Of a stretch of 64,000 nt of DNA, positions 36,334 through 45,373 are shown in pieces. Origin of the DNA: Cohnella candidum (GTDB lineage Bacteria; Bacillota; Bacilli; Paenibacillales; Paenibacillaceae); assembly GCF_003713065.1 (NCBI RefSeq), contig NZ_CP033433.1, positions 1,399,001-1,463,000 of the forward strand. Reading direction: 5' to 3'. The translations under genes were made by a program, and so were the position numbers. The number at the start of each line of letters is the position of its first letter. The stretch's first letter is position 1. The notes under the pieces were generated by a model. The model was not told the DNA's origin and did no database searches. It saw only the letters and a program-made list of their open reading frames with translations.

Positions 36334-38082
36334 ATGCACAATTTCAAAGTTTATTTCCGGTTCGTTAAACCGTATTGGAAGCGGGTGCTGCTGACCGTAT
36401 TCGTCGGGATGCTGAAATTCGGAATTCCCCTGATTCTCCCTGCCCTGATGAAATACGTGGTCGACGACATTCTGTTGGGCGCGGAACCGGCGGACGTGAA
36501 AACGCGCAAGCTCGTTTACGTGATGGCAGGCGCGTTTTTCGTTTTCATCGTCGTCCGCGGCCCCGTGGAATATTGGCGGCAATATTTCGCGCAATGGACG
36601 ACCAGCCGGATTCTGTACGACCTGCGCAATCATCTTTTCGGCCATATCCAGAAGCTTTCCCTTCGTTATTATCAGAACCGCAAAACGGGGGAAGTCATCT
36701 CCCGCATGATCAACGATGCCGAACAGACCAAATCCATCGTCGAAACCGGCATGATGAACGTTTGGCTGGACCTGTTCACGCTGACGATCGCGATCGGTTT
36801 CATGTTCAACATGGATTTCCATCTGACGCTCGTCTCGATCGCGGTTTTGCCGTTTTACGCGCTGTCGGTCAAGAAGCTCTATCGCAAGCTGAAGGCGTAC
36901 TCCAAAACGAGGTCGCAGGCGCTGGCCGATTTACAGAGCTATCTGTTCGAACGCGTGAACGGGATGCCGGTGATCAAAAGCTTCACGCTGGAAGAGACGG
37001 AGCGGGTCAATTTCGACCGCAAAAACGAGAATTTCCTGAATCGCGCTTTCGCTTTGACCCGGTGGAACGCGCTGACCAACGCCATCATCAACACGTTGAC
37101 CGATCTGGCGCCGCTGCTCGTGTTGTTCTATGGGGGCTTTCAAGTCCTTCGCGGCAATTTGACGCTGGGCGCTTTCATGGCGTTTTTCGCTTATTTGGAC
37201 CGGCTGTACAGCCCGTTGCGCCGGATCGTGAACTCCTCTACGGAGCTCACGCAAGCAGGCGCTTCGCTGGAGCGGGTCGTGGAGCTGATGAACGAGCCTT
37301 ATGACATCCAGGATGCTCCCGGCGCGCGGGAGCTGCCGGGGGAAGTTCAGGGAAAGATCGAGTTTCGGAACGTCAGCTTCCGGTATTCGGAGACGACCGA
37401 TTGGGTCATCCGCGATTTGAATTTGCGGATTCATCCGGGGGAAACGGTCGCGTTCGTGGGCATGAGCGGGGGAGGGAAATCTTCGCTGATCAGCCTGATT
37501 CCCCGGTTCTACGACATCCAGCAGGGCAGCATTTCGCTGGATGACCGGAATATCCGCGACGTCACCATCCATAGCCTGCGCAGCCAGATCGGCATGGTGC
37601 TCCAAGACAATATTCTGTTTAGCGGCAGCGTCCGGGAAAATATCCAGCTCGGGAATCCGAAGGCGACTGACGCGCAAATCGTGGAAGCCGCGCTGGCGGC
37701 CAACGCTCACGAGTTCATCTGCGGGCTGCCGGACGGCTACGATACGGAAATCGGGGAGCGGGGGGTCAAGCTGTCCGGAGGACAGAAGCAGCGGATCGCG
37801 ATCGCGAGGGTGTTCCTGAAAAATCCGCGGATTCTGATCCTGGACGAAGCGACGTCGGCTTTGGACCTGGAATCCGAGCATCTCATCCAGGAGTCGCTCG
37901 AGAAGCTGGCCAAAAACCGGACGACGCTCGTCGTGGCGCACCGTCTGTCGACGATCACCCACGCGGACCAGATCGTCATGATCGAGAACGGCGAAATCCG
38001 CGAGCAAGGCACGCACGCGGATTTAATGGCGAGGGACGGAGCCTACGCGCGGTTATTCAACGTGCAGAACTTGAGCGTATAA
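36334..38082 (+). CDS. ABC exporter half-transporter (permease-ATPase fusion)
   Basis: 582 aa, the usual size; ATG at 36334 after AAGGAGAGGAC. Six-helix exporter domain (about 10-320) joined to an ABC ATPase (about 340-575) with Walker A GMSGGGKSS (the usual P changed to G), Q-loop LQDN, signature LSGGQKQR, Walker B ILILDEATSALD and the H-loop AHRLST. Functions as a dimer, exporting lipids or drugs; substrate unknown. May be read through from germination operon 1, but has its own RBS and 73-base gap. Confidence 0.93.
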   Translation: MHNFKVYFRFVKPYWKRVLLTVFVGMLKFGIPLILPALMKYVVDDILLGAEPADVKTRKLVYVMAGAFFVFIVVRGPVEYWRQYFAQWTTSRILYDLRNHLFGHIQKLSLRYYQNRKTGEVISRMINDAEQTKSIVETGMMNVWLDLFTLTIAIGFMFNMDFHLTLVSIAVLPFYALSVKKLYRKLKAYSKTRSQALADLQSYLFERVNGMPVIKSFTLEETERVNFDRKNENFLNRAFALTRWNALTNAIINTLTDLAPLLVLFYGGFQVLRGNLTLGAFMAFFAYLDRLYSPLRRIVNSSTELTQAGASLERVVELMNEPYDIQDAPGARELPGEVQGKIEFRNVSFRYSETTDWVIRDLNLRIHPGETVAFVGMSGGGKSSLISLIPRFYDIQQGSISLDDRNIRDVTIHSLRSQIGMVLQDNILFSGSVRENIQLGNPKATDAQIVEAALAANAHEFICGLPDGYDTEIGERGVKLSGGQKQRIAIARVFLKNPRILILDEATSALDLESEHLIQESLEKLAKNRTTLVVAHRLSTITHADQIVMIENGEIREQGTHADLMARDGAYARLFNVQNLSV

Positions 38083-38102
38083 GCTGGGGGGTTAAAAGAG
38101 GG

Positions 38103-38942
38103 CTATCTGCGTATCCAGTCGAACATGCGGGCGATGGCGGCTTCGTGGACGTCGGGCGGAAGGTGATGCCCGAGGCCTTCGTACCGATGGAAATCCGCCG
38201 GCACGCCTGCTTCCAGCAGACGTTCGTACATGCGCCTGCCGTGTTCGAAATCCACTTGCACGTCGTTCGTGCCATGGATGACGAGCGTCGGGCACCCGAT
38301 GCGTCCGGCAAGTGCCTCGGGCGAACGTTCCCGGTACGCTTCCGGCAACTTGGCCGGCGAGCCGCCGATCACGCGCTTCAGCATTCGCCGCATATCGACC
38401 CTTTCCTCATAAGTCCGCGCCAGGTCGGACACGCCGCTCCACAGCGCGAGTTTGCGAATGGGGAGCGGGCTTGCAGCGGCTTGCGCCGCGTTGATCGCTC
38501 CGCGGGAAAATCCCATCACGGAGATGCGGCGGGCATCCACGAACGGCAGGCTCTCTAAGAAACGGTATGCAGCAAGCACGTCCTCCCGGTCGCGGCCGCC
38601 GAATTCGTCGCGGCCTTCGCCGTTTTCGCTGCCGCGGTAACAGGGGGCGAACACCAGGTGCCCATGCCGGGCGAACCGCTCCAGCCAGTGTGTCTGCACC
38701 CGGCCGACATGGCCGATGCCGCCGCGGCAGTAGAGGAAGACCGGCCAAGGGGACTCGGCCGCGCGGACGTCCCGAATGTCGCGAAGCAGCGGCGTCGCGA
38801 TCGGCGTTACCGGGAGGTCCGTTCGCCCGTAATGCCGCCGCAGCGATTCGGCCAATTCGCCGGGAGGAAGACCGTAACCGTGCGGAAAGGCCAAGTATCC
38901 TTTGACCTTCAATCCGTCCGATACATACGTGAGTTGATACAT
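38103..38942 (-). CDS. Prolyl-oligopeptidase-like alpha/beta hydrolase
   Basis: 279 aa. ATG 38942 (MYQLTYVSDGLKVKGYL) is preferred over a GTG at 38951. Nucleophile elbow GFSRG (SVMGFSRGAINAA), acid in HGTNDVQVD and catalytic His in GLGHHLPP: a complete Ser-Asp-His triad of the S9/dienelactone-hydrolase type. Substrate unknown. It begins 5 bases after the lysR stop on the same strand, so the two form an operon. Confidence 0.88.
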   Translation of the reverse strand: MYQLTYVSDGLKVKGYLAFPHGYGLPPGELAESLRRHYGRTDLPVTPIATPLLRDIRDVRAAESPWPVFLYCRGGIGHVGRVQTHWLERFARHGHLVFAPCYRGSENGEGRDEFGGRDREDVLAAYRFLESLPFVDARRISVMGFSRGAINAAQAAASPLPIRKLALWSGVSDLARTYEERVDMRRMLKRVIGGSPAKLPEAYRERSPEALAGRIGCPTLVIHGTNDVQVDFEHGRRMYERLLEAGVPADFHRYEGLGHHLPPDVHEAAIARMFDWIRR

Positions 38943-38947
38943 GGCTG

Positions 38948-39805
38948 TCACCCCGGATCCGGCAGCATGTCCATGAAAGCTTTCAATGCGCTGCTCACGA
39001 ACGAATCTTTGCGGATTACGAACGTCGTATGCATCCGGTTGGCCGTTCCGGGCATTTCATGGGCGCGCATCGCGTTTTCTTTCCCGGTCGCGCGTAAAAC
39101 TGCGCGTGGAAGCAAGGAAATGCCGAGGCCGGCCGAGACTCCGCCGACGATCGCCTCGAGCGTGCCGAACTCCATGATGACCGGCTGCGCCGAGCCGTTC
39201 GATTGCAGCCAGCTTTCGAGAATTTCCCGGTAGGAGCACCCGAGGCTGAGCACGAGAATCGGCCGGGTCACGGCCTCTTCCAAAGAGGAGACCTCCGCCG
39301 GCGACAAAATGACGAGCTCCTCGTCGAATACCGGAATGGACAGCAGGTCCGGGTGGTCGACCGGGCAGCCGAGAAAGGCGGCGTCGAGTTCGTAATGCAG
39401 GATCTTTTCCAGCAGAAACTGCGTATGCCCGGTCGTCACCGATAGCTGCACGCCCGGATGACGGCGGTAATAATCCGCGAGCAGCGGAGGGAGGCGCACG
39501 GCTGCGGCGGTCTGCGTAGAGCCGAGCCGGAGCGGTCCGGAGGGAGTAAGCGTAGAGGCAAGCGCCTGGGAGGCTTCCTCCAACAATCCGACGATTTTGT
39601 CCGCGTAGCCGAGAAGCGTTTGGCCGCCGGCCGAAAGCGTCATGCCGCGATTATGCCGCAGAAACAACGGGGTGCCGAGCTCCTGCTCCAGCTGCCGGAT
39701 GCGGGCGGTGACGTTGGATTGGACGTAGCCCAGCTTGGCGGCGGCTTTGGTCACGGATCCTTCCATCGCCACGGTCCGAAATACGCGCAGATCCGAGCTT
39801 TCCAT
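38948..39805 (-). CDS. LysR family transcriptional regulator
   Basis: 285 aa from ATG 39805, after AGAGGAGGCG. Winged HTH at the N-terminus (DLRVFRTVAMEGSVTKAAAKLGYVQSNVTARIRQLEQELGTPLF), then a LysR substrate-binding domain (about 88-285) of the CysB/YwbI-like kind (LRLGSTQTAA). It is divergent from the EamA transporter 124 bases away, the standard arrangement for a regulator and its target, and leads the hydrolase gene. Confidence 0.93.
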   Translation of the reverse strand: MESSDLRVFRTVAMEGSVTKAAAKLGYVQSNVTARIRQLEQELGTPLFLRHNRGMTLSAGGQTLLGYADKIVGLLEEASQALASTLTPSGPLRLGSTQTAAAVRLPPLLADYYRRHPGVQLSVTTGHTQFLLEKILHYELDAAFLGCPVDHPDLLSIPVFDEELVILSPAEVSSLEEAVTRPILVLSLGCSYREILESWLQSNGSAQPVIMEFGTLEAIVGGVSAGLGISLLPRAVLRATGKENAMRAHEMPGTANRMHTTFVIRKDSFVSSALKAFMDMLPDPG

Positions 39806-39929
39806 ATCATCGCCTCCTCTTATGATGGTATCGTTATGAATGATATCGAATATCGCTAACAATCATTATACATAAAAGCAGCACTCCCTTAAACTGAAAA
39901 CACGTCAGGATAGGGGAGAGAGATAGCAA

Positions 39930-40814
39930 ATGAATCGATTCAAGTACTACGCTTTGGTGATGGCGACCACTTGCTTGATGGGGGTCGCGTTTCCGGTCGG
40001 CAAAATGGGACTCGCTTACGCGCCGCCTTTTCTGCTCATGGCCGTCCGCTTTCTGCTCGCCGGAGGCGCTCTCGCATTGTTCGCCGCCCGCAAGGGCACG
40101 GGAGGGATCCGCGGTGAAAGGCGGTGGCTCAAGGCTGCCGTGATCGGCTTGCTGCAATCCGCCGGCGTGATGGGTTGCGCCTATTACAGCATGCACTGGA
40201 TCTCGTCGGGCGAATCGGCGATCCTCACGAGCGCGGCGCCGCTGCTCGTCATCGTGCTGGGTTCGCTGCTGAACGGCGCAGCCTACCGAAGCCGACAGTG
40301 GCTCGGCGTCGCCGTCGGTTTCGCGGGCGTCGCGCTGACGTTCGGGTTCCACGTCGGGTTCGTACCGGGCACCTATATCGGCTTCGCGGGCGCCGTGTGC
40401 TTCGCTTTCGCGACGCTGCTCGTGAACCGTTGGGGAGCCGGATTCGACTCGACCGTGCTCGCCGCTTATCAAATGTTGTTCGGAGGCGTGTTCTTGCTGC
40501 TTTTGAGCTTCTTAACGGAACCGCTGCGTTTCGCGCTGTCCATTAGCTCCGTTGTGGTGCTTCTGTGGCTCGCCATTATGTGTTCCATCGTACAATTCAC
40601 GCTGTGGTTTTACTTGCTCCGCCACAGCGACCCTGGGAAAACGAGCGTTTTCCTGTTTCTCGTGCCGGTATTCGGCGTCCTCTCCAGTTGGCTTCTGCTC
40701 GGCGAGAAGGTGGGAGGAGCGGTAGCGGCGGGAGCGGCTCTGATTTGCTTCGGCATCTATTTGGTGAACGGCGGCCAACGAAGACGTCAGCCGGCGGGGC
40801 TCCAAGCCGGTTAA
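39930..40814 (+). CDS. EamA/DMT family transporter
   Basis: 294 aa; ATG at 39930 after GGGGAGAGA. Ten transmembrane segments in two EamA repeats (about 5-135 and 150-285; WISSGESAILTSAAPLLVIVLGSLL; DPGKTSVFLFLVPVFGVLSSWLLLGE). Exports small metabolites or amino acids; substrate unknown. The lysR-facing gap carries GATATCGAATATC and AATGAT..ATCATT repeats that could bind the regulator. Confidence 0.9.
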   Translation: MNRFKYYALVMATTCLMGVAFPVGKMGLAYAPPFLLMAVRFLLAGGALALFAARKGTGGIRGERRWLKAAVIGLLQSAGVMGCAYYSMHWISSGESAILTSAAPLLVIVLGSLLNGAAYRSRQWLGVAVGFAGVALTFGFHVGFVPGTYIGFAGAVCFAFATLLVNRWGAGFDSTVLAAYQMLFGGVFLLLLSFLTEPLRFALSISSVVVLLWLAIMCSIVQFTLWFYLLRHSDPGKTSVFLFLVPVFGVLSSWLLLGEKVGGAVAAGAALICFGIYLVNGGQRRRQPAGLQAG

Positions 40815-40842
40815 TTTCTCGTCTCGCCATGCTTTCCGACTC

Positions 40843-40870
40843 TTGACTTCGACCCGTTCGGGTTTATAAT
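40843..40870 (+). promoter_or_regulatory. Sigma-A promoter of the MATE gene
   Basis: TTGACT (40843-40848), 16-base spacer, TATAAT (40865-40870), 32 bases before the GTG start. Confidence 0.75.
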
Positions 40871-40902
40871 GAATGGGGATTTCAGAAGGGTCGTGAGCAT
40901 AC

Positions 40903-42270
40903 GTGCAACTGGTGAAACAAATCCTCAAATTGGCGATTCCCTCGATCGCCACGTTCTCCTCCATGACGTTTACGGGATTGCTCGTCCTGATGATCGTCGG
41001 CAAGCTGGGAGCCGCCGCGATTGCCGTGGTCGGCATCTCGAACATCGTCATCTATAACCTGTGGGCGATGTTCTCGGGCGTACAGGGTGCCATCAACTAT
41101 CTCGTCGCGCAAAACTTCGGTTCCAACGATATAAGACAAGGCAACCAGAGAATGCAGATCGCGTTGATCTTCACCGTGATCCAAGGCTTGGGTCTTCTGA
41201 TCGGCAGCTTCGCACTGCCTTACGCCATCTTATATATCATGGGTTCCAACGTAACGATTCTGGACCTAGGTACTCCTTATTTGCAGGTCCGGATGCTTGC
41301 ACTGATCTTCGGGATGTTCAACGGCACGTTCTTCGCCTACATGCGCGCCGTCGGGGATACCCGCACGCCGATGACGCTGGCTTTGATCAACAGCGGCCTC
41401 GTCGTCGCTTTGACTTACCTCCTGGCTTACGGCAAGTTCGGTTTTCCGGATCTCGGCTTGCAAGGGGCCGCGTGGAGCGTTTTCATCACGGAGCTGGCGA
41501 CCGCCTTGCTGTGCCTTCTCGTGTATTACCGTTTCATGGCCGGCGCATACCTGACTCGCGTCTGGGAGCGCATCGAGAAGCAGCAGGTTCGCCTGGTGCT
41601 GCTCGAAAGTTCTAAGCTTGGCGTGACGGAGCTATCGAACAGCCTAGGCATGTTCGTGTTTACCTCCTGCATCACGATGCTGGGTACGACGGCGATCGCG
41701 GCCAATGAAATCGCGCTGAACATCCTGTCGTTCGGCTTCATGCCCTCGAACGGATTCGGCGCCGCCGCGACCATCGGCATCGGCCAGGAAATCGGCAAAG
41801 GAAGAAGCCGGGAAGCGCGTCGGTTCGGCATCGTCACCGTGTATCTCGGCCTCATTTTCATGGCGCTCATCTCGGTCGTTTTCTTCCTGTTCGCCTTGCC
41901 GATCGCCAAGCTGTACACGCCGGATAAGGCGGTATACGACTTAGCCATCTCGCTCATCCATCTGGCCGCGTTCATCCAGCTGTTCACCGGAGCGAACATC
42001 ATCTTCGGCGGCGGACTCCGCGGAATCGGGGATACGACGTTCTTATCGAGAACCGCCATGCTGCTCAATTGGGTGCTGTTCATCCCGGGGACGATCGTGC
42101 TGACTCGCGTGTTGGATCTGGGGCAGACGGGCGCTTGGACCGCGTTGTGCTCCTTGATCGTGCTGACGGCGATTGCGAACGCCTGGCGTTATCTGTCGCT
42201 CGATTGGACGAACGTGAAAGTGAAGTCGGGAAGCGCGCATGCCGCGGCTTCGGCGGCTGCGCATATGTAA
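40903..42270 (+). CDS. MATE family efflux transporter
   Basis: 455 aa; GTG start at 40903 (AAGGG upstream). Twelve hydrophobic segments with the MatE two-repeat pattern (LAIPSIATFSSMTFTGLLVLMIVGKLG; FGMFNGTFFAYMRAVGDTRTPM; PSNGFGAAATIGIGQEIGKG; IFGGGLRGIGDTTF). Cation-driven export of drugs or metabolites. Monocistronic with its own promoter and terminator. Confidence 0.93.
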   Translation: MQLVKQILKLAIPSIATFSSMTFTGLLVLMIVGKLGAAAIAVVGISNIVIYNLWAMFSGVQGAINYLVAQNFGSNDIRQGNQRMQIALIFTVIQGLGLLIGSFALPYAILYIMGSNVTILDLGTPYLQVRMLALIFGMFNGTFFAYMRAVGDTRTPMTLALINSGLVVALTYLLAYGKFGFPDLGLQGAAWSVFITELATALLCLLVYYRFMAGAYLTRVWERIEKQQVRLVLLESSKLGVTELSNSLGMFVFTSCITMLGTTAIAANEIALNILSFGFMPSNGFGAAATIGIGQEIGKGRSREARRFGIVTVYLGLIFMALISVVFFLFALPIAKLYTPDKAVYDLAISLIHLAAFIQLFTGANIIFGGGLRGIGDTTFLSRTAMLLNWVLFIPGTIVLTRVLDLGQTGAWTALCSLIVLTAIANAWRYLSLDWTNVKVKSGSAHAAASAAAHM

Positions 42271-42282
42271 TCCTGAGAGAGA

Positions 42283-42310
42283 GCGGGCCATTGAATGGTG
42301 GCCCGCTTTT
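42283..42310 (+). terminator. Terminator of the MATE gene
   Basis: GCGGGCCA / TGGCCCGC with an eight-base loop, then TTTTGT. Confidence 0.88.
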
Positions 42311-42362
42311 GTGCTATGATTGTAAACGCGTGTTCACGATATGAACGGAAAGGATGAATTCC

Positions 42363-43310
42363 ATGAAGTACAGAAAGCTGGGAAGAACCGGATTGAAGGT
42401 CAGCGAGATCAGCTTCGGCAGCTGGATGACCTACGGGCATTCCGTCGGAGAGGATACCGGCGCCAAGCTGATCGACCGCGCTTTTGAGCTCGGCATCAAT
42501 TTCATCGATACCGCAAATGTCTATGAGCAAGGCAAGGCCGAGTTCATGCTGGGCGAGGTGCTGCCCCGCTACCCCCGCGAATCGTACGTCCTTGCGACGA
42601 AAGCCTTCTGGCCGATGGGGGAAGGGCCGAACGACCGGGGGCTGTCCCGCAAACACGTTTATGAGCAGTTGAACGCCAGTCTCAAACGGTTGAAGCAGGA
42701 CTACGTCGATATTTTCTACTGCCACCGTTATGACCCGGAGACCCCGGTGGAAGAGACGCTGCGAACGATCGAGGATTTCGTCCGTCAGGGCAAAGTGCTC
42801 TATGTCGGCGTAAGCGAGTGGACCGGCGCTCAGATTCAGGAAGCGATGCAAATCGCCGACAAATACCTGCTGGATCGGATCGTCGTCAATCAACCGCAAT
42901 ACAACATGTTTTATCGCAACATCGAAGCCGACGTGCTTCCGGTAAGCGAGAAGAACGGCGTCTCCCAAGTCGTATTCTCGCCGCTCGCGCAAGGGGTGCT
43001 GACGGGCAAATACCGGCTCGGCCGGCAGCATCCGGAAGGCAGCCGCGCAGCGGATCCGAAAACGAACATGTGGATCCGCAATTTCCTTACCGAAGACCAC
43101 CTTCGTAAGGTCGACCAGCTGGACGGAGTCGCAAAAGAGCTCGGCATTTCGCTGTCCAGCTTGGCCATCGCCTGGATCCTGCGCCACGGCAGCGTGGCCA
43201 GTGCGCTCGTCGGCGCCACGAAGGTTGCGCAGCTCGAAGAGAACGCGAAGGCGTCGGGAATCGTGCTTCCGCAAGCGGTGCTGGATCGCATCGAATCCAT
43301 TTTGGCGTAA
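42363..43310 (+). CDS. Aldo/keto reductase, K+-channel beta-subunit-like subgroup
   Basis: 315 aa. ATG 42363 (MKYRKLGRTGLKVSEI) has AAAGG at proper distance; the ATG at 42354 abuts it. Tetrad: D in FIDTANVYEQGKAE (Asp and Tyr), K in LATKAFWPM, H in DIFYCHRYDPETP; cofactor loop SPLAQGVLTGKY and VGATKVAQLEEN. NADPH-dependent reduction of carbonyl compounds. Monocistronic. Confidence 0.93.
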   Translation: MKYRKLGRTGLKVSEISFGSWMTYGHSVGEDTGAKLIDRAFELGINFIDTANVYEQGKAEFMLGEVLPRYPRESYVLATKAFWPMGEGPNDRGLSRKHVYEQLNASLKRLKQDYVDIFYCHRYDPETPVEETLRTIEDFVRQGKVLYVGVSEWTGAQIQEAMQIADKYLLDRIVVNQPQYNMFYRNIEADVLPVSEKNGVSQVVFSPLAQGVLTGKYRLGRQHPEGSRAADPKTNMWIRNFLTEDHLRKVDQLDGVAKELGISLSSLAIAWILRHGSVASALVGATKVAQLEENAKASGIVLPQAVLDRIESILA

Positions 43311-43323
43311 TAGGTTTGCATGG

Positions 43324-43353
43324 AAAAGCGGCATCCCCCGGGATGCCGCTTTT
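43324..43353. terminator. Bidirectional terminator between convergent genes
   Basis: AAAAGCGGCATCCC / GGGATGCCGCTTTT, a 14-bp arm with a two-base centre, A-rich to the left and T-rich to the right; serves the aldo/keto reductase and the minus-strand gene at 43352. Confidence 0.85.
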
Positions 43354-43840
43354 ATGTACCTTCCTGCACGGTGCCGACGGACGTTTGCGTTGCCGCCAAC
43401 CCCCGAGCCAGGTGGTCCCACATGATGCGCTCGACCTGCTTCGCTTGGTCCTTCGTGCAAGTGACGATCAGGATGACTTCCGGGCCGCGGTTCTTGGAAA
43501 CGCGAAGCTTCTTTCTTTTCACCAGGTTTATGATTAAATCGATCGCGAAGCCGACGAGGAATCCGGATCCCGCGCCGATCAAACCCCAGTTGATCGGGCC
43601 CCAATCCATCGCGAATCCTCGCGCCGCACCGATCGTCCCTCCCAAGAACGCGAAAATCATCCCGATGTCGATTAACGAGATTCCGTCGGATTGATGGATG
43701 TTGTCGAACATTTTCATGTCTTTTTTCCTTTTATCCAAGGGTACCGCGTAAATATCCCGGATGTCGTTCTCCTTCAGCTTGCTGATGGCGAGCTCGAGAA
43801 AGATGTTATGGTCAAACGCGGCAAAGATCTGAATTTGCAT
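43352..43840 (-). CDS. Unknown membrane protein with central glycine-rich hairpin, 162 aa
   Basis: ATG 43840 follows AAAGGAG on the minus strand. An N-terminal soluble part (MQIQIFAAFDHNIFLELAISKLKENDIRDIYAVPL) resembles a short ACT/ferredoxin-like fold; two glycine-rich hydrophobic helices follow (about 57-105), then a soluble tail (VILIVTCTKDQAKQVERIMWDH). I do not recognise the family. The start overlaps the end of the upstream gene by 29 bases, so the two are coupled. Confidence 0.75.
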   Translation of the reverse strand: MQIQIFAAFDHNIFLELAISKLKENDIRDIYAVPLDKRKKDMKMFDNIHQSDGISLIDIGMIFAFLGGTIGAARGFAMDWGPINWGLIGAGSGFLVGFAIDLIINLVKRKKLRVSKNRGPEVILIVTCTKDQAKQVERIMWDHLARGLAATQTSVGTVQEGT

Positions 43841-44624
43841 CGATCTTGGCTCCTTTGTGGATGACGAACGACGGCGACTGGAATTGGTCCGTCAAATATT
43901 TACGCTGCTCCAGGTCGAACAGCTTGTTGTTTTCCACGGTGTTCACGTATGCGTCATAAATCGTGTAAAAGTACAAAGAAGGAAAATAGAGCAGCCATTG
44001 CGGATCGAGAACTGAATTTGACTTGGCGACTTGCCCCAAAATGAGGTAGTGGATGCCTTCAATTAGGCCGGATAGCGCCACAATGACGATTGTGATGGAA
44101 AGCGTGAAAATGGCCAGAACGATCCTGTGGATGTACAGCTGTCCGAGGCTCGGAACGGTCATGGACCAGACGAACGCGATCCATGGCTTGCGCTTGTCCA
44201 AATAGTTGATTTCCAAGGCACTGATCGCGAAATTGTTGAACGGGGCGTTTTCTCTTCTGGCGAGCAACGTGATCTTATTCAAATCTACCGTCGTTCTGTA
44301 ACTGTCCCAGACCGCGAACAGGTAAACGGGAACGTAGAGCAGCGTATAACGTTCATTGAGCACAGACTTGGCCGCGTCGAATTGGCCGTTGAAGGAATAT
44401 ACGATCGCCAAGTTCAAATGGGTGATTTGGTTGATGAACAATTCCCAAAGAAATAGCGCATATCCGCGAAGGTACTTGTTCATCAACATATGTCCGAAAC
44501 CAGGGAAGGCGAGAGACCAGAGAGCAATCGTCAGCGGACTCCGAAGATGGAGCTGAGTCGTGCCTAAAATGCTCACGTGGCCGATATATCTTCGATTGCG
44601 ATAGCGAGTCCTGAAATTTTGCAT
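43812..44624 (-). CDS. Unknown polytopic membrane protein, 270 aa
   Basis: ATG 44624 (MQNFRTRYRNRR) is chosen over 44633 because AGAGG directly abuts the latter. About six transmembrane segments; two similar halves each contain a P-x-x-GxGxM/L-x-x-N/H-K/R-x-L pattern (FPGFGHMLMNKYLRGYALF and VPSLGQLYIHRIVLAIF), suggesting an internal duplication of a TM2-like unit. Function unknown. First gene of a two-gene operon with the 162-aa protein. Confidence 0.75.
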   Translation of the reverse strand: MQNFRTRYRNRRYIGHVSILGTTQLHLRSPLTIALWSLAFPGFGHMLMNKYLRGYALFLWELFINQITHLNLAIVYSFNGQFDAAKSVLNERYTLLYVPVYLFAVWDSYRTTVDLNKITLLARRENAPFNNFAISALEINYLDKRKPWIAFVWSMTVPSLGQLYIHRIVLAIFTLSITIVIVALSGLIEGIHYLILGQVAKSNSVLDPQWLLYFPSLYFYTIYDAYVNTVENNKLFDLEQRKYLTDQFQSPSFVIHKGAKIDANSDLCRV

Positions 44625-44791
44625 CCGATCCATCCTCTAGTCGGGACATCTTCGTCCCCATTATTTGCCTTAGCGGCTGAAAATATCCGCGCGCGGGAGG
44701 GAAAAGAAGGTTAGCCGCGTGTTCCTCTTGATCGAACATGTGTTCTTATTTTATAATGAGATTACATTAACCGATCGAGGAGGGTGGTTCC

Positions 44792-45001
44792 ATGTCGCCC
44801 GTCAATATCGAGAAGTATGTCGGCCGCAAAGCGGAAATTATTTACCAGGACAGCAAAGGGAATTTCACCAAGAGAAGAGTGTCCGTCTATTCCGTACGGG
44901 ACGGGCAGGTCCGCGTGCTGGACTGGGGGAAGAAGTCCTTCCGCACGCTGAAGGAAGAACGGATTCTATCGGCTCTGCCGTTCGTCGGCCGCACGGGATA
45001 A
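44792..45001 (+). CDS. Small WYL-like beta protein, 69 aa
   Basis: ATG 44792 follows GAGGAGGGTGG. The sequence (KAEIIYQDSKGNFTKRRVSVYSVRDGQVRVLDWGKKSFRTLKEERI) has the strand pattern and the terminal R-x-F-R-x-L-x-x-E-R-I-L-S-A of WYL domains, standing alone without an HTH. WYL domains bind ligands or nucleic acid. Assignment is by pattern only; a terminator follows. Confidence 0.7.
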   Translation: MSPVNIEKYVGRKAEIIYQDSKGNFTKRRVSVYSVRDGQVRVLDWGKKSFRTLKEERILSALPFVGRTG

Positions 45002-45026
45002 GACGCGTTTTCTCCACGATTTGGGC

Positions 45027-45054
45027 AAACACCGTCTCCTGACGGTGTTTTTTT
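45027..45054 (+). terminator. Terminator after the WYL-like gene
   Basis: AAACACCGTC - TCCT - GACGGTGTTT followed by TTTTG. Confidence 0.9.
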
Positions 45055-45139
45055 GTGCTGCCCCATACAGGGGAAATGCTGGAATACCGCCGATATTTTG
45101 GGGGGAACGTAAGGAGGATGATGGAAGGGGGGGCTGGAT

Positions 45140-45373
45140 ATGCATGCAACCGGAGGGGTAACGTTCGCCGCCGTCTTCGTGATCCTGCTCATGGCGCTTA
45201 TGGACATGATCATCTACCGTGAGAATTTTCCCGCGGCGCTTTACGATTTGTTCAACCACGCCAGGGACAAACTCACGCTGTTATTGCTGGCGAGCTCATG
45301 GATTACGGCCCTGGTGGCGGATATCCGGCATAAGCGGAAATCCGATCCGCAAGAGGGAGGGCGTTCCGCGTGA
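45140..45373 (+). CDS. Small membrane protein leading germination operon 2, 77 aa
   Basis: ATG 45140 lies after GGAAGGGGGGG. Two hydrophobic helices (about 8-26 and 44-60) with a basic C-terminus (DIRHKRKSDPQ). Its stop overlaps the GTG of the GerB-type gene (GTGA at 45370), so it is translationally coupled to the receptor genes. It resembles in size and place the small D-type subunits found in some germinant receptor operons; identity as such is inference. Confidence 0.7.
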   Translation: MHATGGVTFAAVFVILLMALMDMIIYRENFPAALYDLFNHARDKLTLLLLASSWITALVADIRHKRKSDPQEGGRSA

